Assembly (NCBI GenBank): GCA_903813345.2
Contig: CAIIXF020000012.1
Coordinates: 5,125,318-5,189,317 of the forward strand
Origin: Owenia fusiformis
Taxonomy: Eukaryota; Annelida; Polychaeta; Sabellida; Oweniidae
Length of the DNA stretch: 64,000 nt
Direction: 5' to 3'
Made by a program: the position numbers and the translations under genes. Positions 55,052 through 64,000 of this stretch are shown here, in pieces; positions within the stretch are counted from its first letter, which is position 1; every line of letters starts with the position of its first letter. Under the pieces are notes generated by a model. That model ran no database searches and was not told where the DNA came from. It saw only the letters and a list, made by a program, of their open reading frames with translations.

Positions 55052-56150
55052 TATTTGTAAAAAGGGGGCAGGAGGTGGCACAGGTCAAATTTTATATTTC
55101 AAAAATTTCATTCTTATATGAAAGTATGACCATTGGGAAGCCAAAATATGTCATTCATTTTTCTCACAGATGATTGGTTAGTGTATGACACCGTTGCTAA
55201 GCAACCCATGTTTGTTGTATTTTTACAACCTAGAAAATGCACCAAAATCAGTGAAAAAAGATATATTTCCAGCTTATGGTATGCTAAGAAGATGATCCAA
55301 AACCAGTTAATAACTATTTGATTTGTATATGAGACATGTTGAAGAGTTCATATGTATTGTTTATTATGATGTCACAATGGTTGCCATGGTTACGGAGCCT
55401 TTTCTGGAACATGGGTCAATTAAGAGACGAAATGGCAGCCATCTTTGGACCCAGTTTGTTTAATAAGCCAGATGTCCCATGTAGAGTGGGTATTACTGTT
55501 GGAAAGAGGAGCATTAGATCTTTCATAATCTGCAATAAAATAACTGGGATTTTGGGTTTTCAAGATTTTACAAGCATTTTACTTTTAACTTTTTTTTCGA
55601 TGTTTTCGGCCATTTCTTCAAGGTTTTCGTGATTTTAGTTGTAAACATGAGGGTCAATATAGAGACGAAATGGCAACCATCTTTTGATCCAATTTGCCAG
55701 AAAAGCCAGATGTCCCATGTACAGTGAGTATTACTGTTGGAAAGAGGAGCATTAGGGCTTTCATTATCTGCAATAAAATAACTGGGATTTTGAGAATTCA
55801 AGATTTTACATGCTTTTTACTTTTCCCATTTTTTTCGCTATTTTTGGAGTATTTTTCAACTTTTTCAAGATTTTAAGTTGCAAACTGTAACATGATATTG
55901 TTTAGATGTAGCAATGATTATCATCTTATATCTAAATTTGCCACATATGATATATGGAGAATAAGGATGAAATTACTGGCACAATAAACCCTTTTGGCCA
56001 AAATGGAAGGATGTTAGGTCAATATAATTGTCCTAATAAAGTTCCCATACCCCATTTTTCATTGCACAAATTTCCCACAAAATAACATTTTTATAACAAA
56101 TAATGCGTTTTATCAAGCATGATTATGGTTATTCAAATGGAATATAATCC
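55052..56150. repeat. 1.1-kb inverted repeat, left arm
   Basis: Nearly identical, in inverse orientation, to 62238-63344. Contains its own internal tandem duplication of about 236 bp (from about 55418 and 55654: GAAATGGCAGCCATC, AGCCAGATGTCCCATGTA, GGAAAGAGGAGCATTAG). The frames seen in it are not recognisable proteins. Confidence 0.85.
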
Positions 56151-56342
56151 TGTAATGCTAAATATCTAAGTATAAACATCAAATTAGGGAAATTACTAAA
56201 AACCTTAAAGAAGCTCAGAAAGAAAAGCAATCTCTAAGTGTAAACATTATATTGGAAACTATATTCAATAGCACAATTTCAAAGAGAGCCAATATTCTAA
56301 TTTTGCACCATATAATGCAAGAAGAATGGTAAATACAAAGCA

Positions 56343-56700
56343 TTATAACATACCTATGATGATGTATAGTGCAAAGTGTACACAAGACAGCGGGCCAATA
56401 TAAGTTTTGAAAAGCCCGCGCCCGCTAACTTTTTGATTGGTCAAGGCGCTGATGTCATAACCAATCAATCGAAGATAAAACTGCGCGAGCAATTTTTCTT
56501 AACTCATTTCAATCATTTTCAAACCATTTGTTTGTCAATTCTATAAGAAAACGGTACTCTCTGACCAGTCTACATCATCATAGGTATGTTATAAATCGTT
56601 TATGTCACTATCGTGGCACATATGCCCTCGGTTCCCAAGGTCGGGCCATATATCACTGAGAACTCGGGCATATATGCCACAATAGTGACATAACCTCTAA
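56343..56700. repeat. Palindromic elements between the 1.1-kb arms
   Basis: TATAACATACCTATGATGAT (56345) recurs in inverse at 56576-56595. Next to it a hairpin spans 56601-56693 (TGTCACTATCGTGGCACATA and near-complement) with a CCTCGGTTCCCAAGGTCGGG loop region. Confidence 0.55.
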
Positions 56701-57109
56701 ATCCAACATCATTTTAGAGCTGTCAAGTGTCCCGCAAATGGCGGGGTTATTCCGCGAATTTGATCAAAATGAGGCTAATTCGCGTGTCCCGCGATGTCCC
56801 ACAAAGTCCCGCAATGTCGGCTTTGACCTCCTAATAAAGCATTACAAAAGTTGTACGCATTACGCTGAATTTGGTAAACACTAATTTATTATTAAAACCT
56901 GCATACGTTACTTACTCTTCCTCAGTGCTTTCATTTTTCCTGAAGTTTATGTTTAAATGTAAACGACATATGAAGATATAACGGAAACTACGTAATAATA
57001 TTCCTATGCATATTCTGTGAGATTGTGTTGAAGTTTGTTTAACACCGTGTTTAAGTTAAGTGCATTATATTTGATTAATCATCAGTATCTGAAAGTTGGT
57101 TTGAGTACT

Positions 57110-58035
57110 TTTACATTAAGTCCCAATCGCGCAAATCCCTTGAATGTCCCCCGACATCCCGCGAATTTAGTGTACTTTGTCTAAAAAATCTGTCCCTCGA
57201 TGAAGTCTTTACCCTTACCAGGGTACCAGGTTACCCTGTTAACTGTCCCGCAATTAGAGTGTTTGTTTATCTTTCAAGTGAAGTCCCCATGATGATAAAA
57301 ATATCAATTGAACAATTTGAGAAATTGTAAATAGGGACCCCACGTCAACAATTTTTTCAAAATGTTGAACTTATTTGCTCAAAAGAGGATCTTCTTTTTC
57401 TTATTTTTATTGCATGAAAACATTATTCAACAAGGGGTCTAAAACATCTTCAAAAGTAGAATGGTATTGAAAGTCTAGTTTTGAAGATATCAATCTTCGA
57501 TGACCAAAATCATGCTAAAAACAATGGATAGCATGATTTTTCCCTAATATAAGGGAAAATAACATGGGAAATGTGGTTTTTAACTTTATCGCATTTCAAT
57601 ACCCATGCCCTTTTCAGAAGTTATTAATATAGTGGAGAAGAAACTTTTGATATGTTCAAATTGAGAAAAACAGATCCTCTATTTAGAAAATAAGCCTTAC
57701 ATTTTTAAAAAAAGTGACAAACTGGGGTCTTAATCCATAATTTTTCGGAGAGTTGGATTGGTATTTTACTATCATGGGGACTTCGCTTTAAAGAAAACAT
57801 ATTATTTTAATAAAACCACTGTATTTAAACCCAGAAAATACTCATGGTGAAAGATATGACTGCCTAAAATCACTTGGCATACTGCACATGGACCTTCGAT
57901 CAAAATTTGCAATCACGCAAATCCCATAAATGTCCCGCGAAATTTGACGAATTCAGGTGGATGTCCCGCAAATCCCAGGAATTTTGGGCACTGGGTCTAA
58001 AAAATCTGTCCCCCGAGAAAGTCTTTGGGGGTTGA
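57110..58035. repeat. Diverged direct repeats around a MITE
   Basis: A block with CGCAAATCCC, TGTCCCGCGAA and GTCTAAAAAATCTGTCCC occurs at about 57125-57212 and 57912-58020. Between them lies a 510-bp element (57276-57790) with ends AAGTGAAGTCCCCATGAT and its complement. Related sequence recurs near 63860. Confidence 0.5.
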
Positions 58036-58417
58036 CGCAGTACTGACAGTAATGACATTTAATGTTTGATGAAAACCCTCTTTAATAAATCCATATGGAA
58101 ATACAATTTTGAGTAAATAATGACCAGAATGGAAATAACCAATATTATACCATATTTAAATGGGTTGTAGAATTGATACCTTCTTGGATCTTATTTCAAC
58201 GGAAAATACTGAAGATTTTAACATTTTATTGGCACTAAAGACTGACAAAGCTGGTCCTGATTCACAGCCACTCCACGGAGTAGTAAATTCCACCGAACAA
58301 AACATGTTTTGATAAATAGCCCCCATCTTGAAAAAAATTGCTTGAACAGAACTCCTCTTTCCCTAGGAATCAGCTTTGAGTCAAATCAGTCCGCTGGTAT
58401 TTGAAGATTATGTTTTT

Positions 58418-58770
58418 CTGAAAATGGCAGCCATTTTGAAATTCAATGGCCTCTTGAAAAATGTCTTCTGGAGCAGTGCTCCGTTGTCTGAAAATGACAG
58501 CCATTTTGAAATTCAATGGCCTCTTGAAAAATGTCTTCTCGAGCAGTGCTCCATTGTCTCTAGGTATCAGCATATCGCGCATACAATTTTAACCAAACCA
58601 ACTGGTATTTGGGTTACAAACGATAACATTATTTTACAAAGAATGGTGCCATCTTGCAATTTAGCTAAAATCTTGAAAATGTTTTTGTTATGAATAATGG
58701 CAGCCATTTTGAAATTTATCGACCCTCTTGAAAATCTCTTCTTTATCATAGCTCCTTTGTCCCTAGGTAT
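58418..58770. repeat. 70-bp tandem repeat with a diverged third copy
   Basis: CTGAAAATGNCAGCCATTTT followed by GAAATTCAATGGCCTCTTG and GAGCAGTGCTCC at 58418 and 58488; a third, looser copy lies at about 58690. Confidence 0.75.
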
Positions 58771-59460
58771 CAACATATACACTTTGGACTAAATCCATTA
58801 ACTGAGTGGCCATTTTGAAAATTCCTTCTAAGCTAAATTGTCCTATGCTCGAAAGGCATAAGCCTGTAAAATTTGAATCAAATTTGTCAACCAGTATTTG
58901 AGTTATCGCCCAAACACATGGACAGTGGGACAGGAAGATGAATGAACGTTCTGACAGTTTTCCTGTATCTTCGTTTTGATGAGATAATAAAATGCTTAAG
59001 CAAGAAGCCATCTCACTAGTTTATGTACTTTTGAGACTTTTTAATAATATAAAATTAAGCGTGACAGTTGTACGCACAGGGTAAGGTACATCACGAGGAT
59101 GATGCAATTTGAGCAAACTGATGTTTTCATCGTTTCAGAAAGATTTGGTCTAGTTTCTAGATATTTTAGATTTGAATGTCTGTAACAACATCCAGTGAAC
59201 AGACAGTGAACTTGACCGTGAATTTCATAATTAAACCTAAATAAATTCCAAATGTAGTATAGGGTATAACGCACGGGTACATTTACCCGAGATACTGTTT
59301 AGCGCAAATTCACATTCTTTGTGTTGTACCTTACCGTTACGGTATGTCATACCATATACTACATTGGGAGTTTGTGTAGGTTTAATAATTATGAAATTCA
59401 CCTGTCAACTGCAGGAGCTCCGCATGGATCTATCTTATGACCCATTTTGTTCTTTTTATA

Positions 59461-61283
59461 CAGGGTGACACAAAACATGTCACTCACTAATTTTGGAATA
59501 ACTTTTTCAACAATTAATGAATCTTCATATATGTTAGGTGTAGACAGAGTATTCCATTATACAAAGTTTTGATCCATTTAATAAAACTAGTACCAAAATT
59601 GAATTTCTTTAATGCTTCTAGAGTGAAGTCAATTTCCAAACAATCAAAACATTTTGAAAAATCTGCAAAAATAATAGCAGAATCTAATGTTTTTCTATAT
59701 TTATTAGTATAATTGATTACGTCATTTATTAGCCTTATATTATATCCAATAAATTTTCCTTTAATATAGCCCTGTTGATCTTGATTTATAATACGTGGTA
59801 ATATTTTATGAAGTCTCTGAGCTAAAATGTGGGCACATAATTTGTAGTCTACATTAAGCTCCAGTTACTTAATATTTGGTTATCATTTTTCTTATGTAAC
59901 AACTTTATAATGCCTAATCTCTGAGAGAAAATTAATTGTCCTTTACTGTAACCATAATTTAAAACATCAGTTACCATTTTACCAATTAATGGCCAAAATG
60001 TTTGATAGAATTCAACAGTTAATCCATCTTGCCCTGGAGTTTTATTAAGCTTCATGCTAAAAATAGAATTTTTTGCTTCCTCATAAGTAAGGTCTCCTTC
60101 ACAGAGATCTGCTTCCTCTTTAGTTAATGCTCGTTTAATACAGTATTAGTATTATCTAAATAATTTTTGATTTTATCCTTTTGTATATTTTTTGAAGTAT
60201 AAAGGGTTTTATAGAAATTCTCCTGCATTTGTAATATTTCGTTCTGATTACTAACTACAGTTCCATCAGGGCGTTTTAAATTATATATTGTTTGACTCTT
60301 CTGTTGGTGTTTTTCAAGGCCAAGAAAAAAATTTGTATTACGTTCACCTTCCTCTATCCACTGTACACGTGACAGTATTTGGGCAGCTTTCGCTTCATAC
60401 TCAAGTAAAGTATTATAACGAAGTTGATATATATCATTATCATTACAATTACTAATCTTATTAAGTAAAAATTGTTTCAGTTTTTACGTGTTTTTGCTTT
60501 ATGCTTAGCATACTTGATAGATTCCTCCCTTATTTTTACTTTAAATAACTCCCATTGATCTCCACAGTCAAGAGAAACATCTGGCTGAGAAAATATATTA
60601 GTTATCAAGAATTTGAAATTATTGTCTTTAAGTAGACTATTGTTTAGTTTCCAAATACCAACGCCCTTAGCAAGGCAAGATGACAGTTTTAAGCATATTG
60701 CCTGGTGGTCACTTTTATAGCTAGGTCTGATATCACATAACTTTACTTGTGACATAAAAGAAGCTTATTTAGAAGTCTATTTGCAAGTCTGCATGGTGGT
60801 ATTCGTCGACAAGTGCATACATTTTAAGAAAATAGGTATGGCGAAGAAGACATTAGGCCAAACGTTGCACTAATAGCTCGGGAAAGGTAAAATGATTCTC
60901 AAATTTCTTTTATGTTCTTTATTGAACCTTTAAGTCAATGATGCACAGCCCCATGTAAGTCAATACAACCTATCTCAGCCAATGTGTGCCAAAGCACTTT
61001 AATACTTTTCAAAGAATTTTATGACATTCTATTCTTCATGCTACACTAAGAATGATTCATTTTGACTATAGGGGTATTTGCCAAAAACGCACCTCTTCCT
61101 TTAAGTAAATTGTATTTTTGAACATTTTTGATGATTTCACCGAGAGCAAACTAGGACTGAAAACATGATAATTCTAAATAATTTTTCCATTGAACACTTT
61201 ATCTATACAAAAAGCCCATAGATTTCTTAATTATTCAGAAAGTTATTCCAAAATTAGTTGGTGGTATTTTTTGTGTTATCCTG
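59461..61283. mobile_element. Mariner-type terminal repeats enclosing a LINE fragment
   Basis: Left CAGGGTGACACAAAACATGT and right complement CAGGATAACACAAAAAATAC share CTAATTTTGGAATAACTTT and are flanked by TA. The internal LINE fragment seems to have inserted into, or replaced, the original interior. No mariner transposase was seen. Confidence 0.5.
59550..60760 (-). mobile_element. Tx1/L1-like LINE fragment (endonuclease end to reverse transcriptase start)
   Basis: On the minus strand, from 60755 down: YKSDHQAICLKLSS (end of the endonuclease), then WIEEGERNTNFFLGLEKHQQ, LTYEEAKNSIFSMKLNKTPG, QDGLTVEFYQTFWPLIG, and further down QDQQGYIKGKFIGYNIRLIN and IIFADFSKCFD. These are the classic linker and RT blocks 0-3 of L1/Tx1 elements. 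Frames are interrupted and both ends are missing; it is dead. Confidence 0.85.
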
Positions 61284-61289
61284 TACATT

Positions 61290-62237
61290 AATGACATTGC
61301 CGATGAAGAGAGGAGGGAAACCCGAGGAGGGAAAGAGGAGGGAAACCCCCGGAGCTTTAGCAATAACAGACATATTATGTCTCTTGTGTACCACCTTTGT
61401 TTGCGCAAATTCTCACCAGTTGATGTTTTAATCAATGTAAGCATATTCCTTACATCTTTCTTCACCATGATGTGAAATAACAAGCTATGATATTGGTTAA
61501 CACGCCAGAAATTATATTGTTTTATTGTTTATTGTTCCATTCAAATTATTTACAAAACATATTATTACAATTTGACGCAGAGCGTATATTGTGTGCTAAA
61601 AGGTTTAAGGTTATGTATAAGTAAGATAATTAATTGGTGAAGTATATATTGGTGCTATATATATAAAACGGTCAGAAAGATGGGAAATGAACTGCATACC
61701 AAGTTTATCATGTACAGTTTGCGCCAAGAGTTTGCGGATGTTTTCCAAACATCAATTGTGTTGTATTGCTATGTAATACTCATAGCCTCTTTCTGTTTCA
61801 CCTTAGGGCTGAGAAGGTTTGAGATGTCATGGTTTATCATGATGGATATAATACACAATAACTAAAACTAGAGGTGTGGATATTTTTTCTTTTTATACTT
61901 AAAGTTTCTTGTAAATTGAAACTCTGACTTGAAATGATAAAATGTGCCGACTCAGCACTTTTGAGCCTGATTCAGAACCTGTCACATATCAATTTTTCAT
62001 GTCTAGAGGTTTTTTGGTCAATTCCAGACTGGCTTAATATAGTCAATCAAATACATTTCATGTCTTAATACTCCATACATGATATAACTCTAATCTTAAG
62101 TGCTACTTGACTTAAATTGCCAATTACGTTGAAAATTTATATTTTGGAAAATGGGGTAGTGGTAGCTTAGTATTAGCCAATATAACATGAGATTGGTTAA
62201 AAGAAGCATTGTAACAACTTCATCCATCAATTCAATG
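61290..62237. other. Between LINE region and right inverted arm
   Basis: AT-rich; a purine-rich GAGGAGGGAAA repeat at about 61307-61345. No gene recognised. Confidence 0.4.
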
Positions 62238-63344
62238 ATTATAATCCATTTGAAGTTTAAATTAATAATCCTGCTTGATAACACACATTTTTTTATAAAA
62301 AATATAATTGAAAGCCCATGATTTGAACAATGAAAAATGGGGTATGGGCACTTTATTAAGACAATTATATTGACCTAACATCCTTCCATTTTGGCCAATA
62401 GGGTTTATTGTGTCAGAAATGTCATCCTTATTCTCCATATATCATATGTGGCAGATTTAGATATAAGATGATAATCATTGCTACATCTAAACAATATCAT
62501 GTTTGCAACTTAAAATCATGAAAAAGTTGAAAAATACTCCAAAATAGCGAAAAAATGGGAAAAGTAAAAAGCACGTAAAATCTTGAATTCTCAAAATCCC
62601 AGTTATTTTATTGCAGATTATGAAGGCCCTAATGCTCCTCTTTCCAACAGTAATACTCACTGTACATGGGACATCTGGCTTTTCTGGCAAATTGGATCCA
62701 AAGATGGTTGCCATTTCGTCTCTATATTGACCCTCATGTTTACAACTAAAATCACGAAAACCTTGAAGAAATGGCCGAAAACATCGAAAAAAAAAGTTAA
62801 AAGTAAAATGCTTGTAAAATCTTGAAAACCCAAAATCCCAGTTATTTTATTGCAGATTATGACAGATCTAATGCTCCTCTTTCCAACAGTAATACCCACT
62901 CTACATGGGACATCTGGCTTATTAAACAAACTGGGTCCAAAGATGGCTGCCATTTCGTCTCTTAATTGACCCATGTTCCAGAAAAGGCTCCGTAACCATG
63001 GCAACCATTGTGACATCATAATAAACAATACATATGAACTCTTCAACATGTCCCATATACAAATCAAATGGTTATTAACTGGTTTTGGATTATCTTCTTG
63101 GCATATCATAAGCTGGAAATATGTCTTTTTTCACTGATTTTGGTGCATTTTCTAGGTTGTAAAAATACAACAAACATGGGTTGCTTAGCAACGGTGTCAC
63201 ACACTAACCAATCATCTGTGAGAAAAATGAATAACATATTTTGGCTTCCCAATGGTCATACTTTCATATAAGAATAAAATTTTTGAAATATAAAATTTGA
63301 CATGTGCCACCCTCCAATGGTGTCCTGCCCCCTTTTTACAAATA
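62238..63344. repeat. 1.1-kb inverted repeat, right arm
   Basis: Inverse copy of 55052-56150 with few differences, including an 11-bp segment near the outer end present only here. Inner and outer ends coincide with those of the left arm. Confidence 0.85.
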
Positions 63345-63744
63345 TATAATTGATTGGTACACAGGTATACAGGTATATAATTACAGGTCTGTACAAAAGG
63401 CCTATTCTATGTCTATCAAGTCCTTTCAAATTCTTTCATAAAGCTATGAGTTTAATGATAAATTTCTTAATGAGAGCAATAACAGGTAAGATCGTCCACC
63501 ACTTATTTTGGTCTATAAAGGAGGAGGGAAATTAGCGCAACAGATTTTTTACAGTCATATGTTGAATTTTGGCCATTTTCTGAGGATTTAAACAATTGCA
63601 TATGTTAGGCCAATGCATTACCTCCAGGAAAATCACTTCTAGAGATGATAAAATAATTTCGACTTTGAGACAGGTTAGATGCAAACAACCTACCCACATG
63701 ATTTTTCTGAAATGTTTTCCTATTTTTCGACCCCTTCCATCCTT

Positions 63745-64000
63745 GCTTTTTTAATTTTTCTTGCATCAATATGTTGCATTTTGACACATAGTTAACCACT
63801 TTAAAGGAATAAGTGATTCCTTCAGGGGTTTTAAAGATACCCATTATGGGTGACCAAACTTAGCTGAAAGCAATGATTTTTCCTATGGGAAAATAACATG
63901 GGAAATATTGTTTTCCACTTTATCTAAATGGAATCATTTATTCCTTTTATGGGATCAACTGTGTGTCAAAACGCAACATATTGATGCAAGAAAAATTAAA
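63745..64000. repeat. Inverted repeat cut by the window edge
   Basis: TTTTCTTGCATCAATATGTT and a ~70-bp arm recur in inverse at 63928-64000. The central part (TTTTTCCTATGGGAAAATAA) resembles the interior of the 57276-57790 element. The true right end may lie outside. Confidence 0.55.

Noticed and set aside
62657-63109. 150-codon minus-strand frame in the right inverted arm
   Set aside because: The left arm carries the same sequence with the frame broken, it is partly an internal tandem duplication, and it matches no protein I know.
55052-63344. A capsid- or polymerase-bearing element bounded by the 1.1-kb inverted arms
   Set aside because: The interior shows only an L1-like LINE fragment and MITE-like repeats; no such genes are recognisable. 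No LTR element was recognised anywhere in the window.

Overview
The window is AT-rich nuclear DNA from an animal, most likely a marine invertebrate. The evidence is multi-exon genes with GT-AG introns, a CYP4-family cytochrome P450, pieces of two LINE clades, mariner-type transposons, and many short palindromic DNA elements in introns and intergenic DNA. I cannot fix the phylum from sequence alone. I see no bacterial features, RNA genes or viral genes.

Layout. 1-15.4 kb is non-genic: two mariner-type MITEs, a foldback element built from short repeats, inverted-repeat elements and simple repeats. 15.43-30.21 kb (+) holds one large gene that I could assemble through twelve phase-compatible exons, about 2,150 codons. 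In order it encodes a hydrophobic leader, two copies of a two-exon helical unit, a Thr/Glu/Gly repeat tract, a single 3.1-kb exon coding for an unrecognised beta-rich region, a coiled coil, two RRKR sites, an Arg/Glu-rich helical repeat and a conserved-looking C-terminus. Its function is unknown. 30.4-32.5 kb is an intergenic cluster of hairpins and a tandem repeat carrying CRE-like sites.

33.41-54.89 kb (-) is a CYP4 gene. Exons 3 to 12 are single and intact. Exon 2 exists in ten homologous copies spread over 45.1-54.9 kb. Seven are open, equal in length (148 nt) and equal in phase. Three are broken, two of them by transposons that landed inside the exon. Because 148 is not a multiple of three, a readable mRNA must contain exactly one copy, so the array looks like a mutually exclusive exon cassette. 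It corresponds in position to the alternative exons 3/4 of human CYP4F3, which change substrate preference. This is the most exciting system in the window. Exon 1, with the membrane anchor and promoter, was not found and probably lies beyond 64 kb.

55-64 kb is repeat-dominated: a pair of 1.1-kb inverted repeats flanks about 6 kb containing a Tx1/L1-like LINE fragment, a mariner-type terminal-repeat pair and several hairpins. The two genes converge (3' ends face each other at about 30.2 and 33.4 kb), with no sign of a functional link between them.
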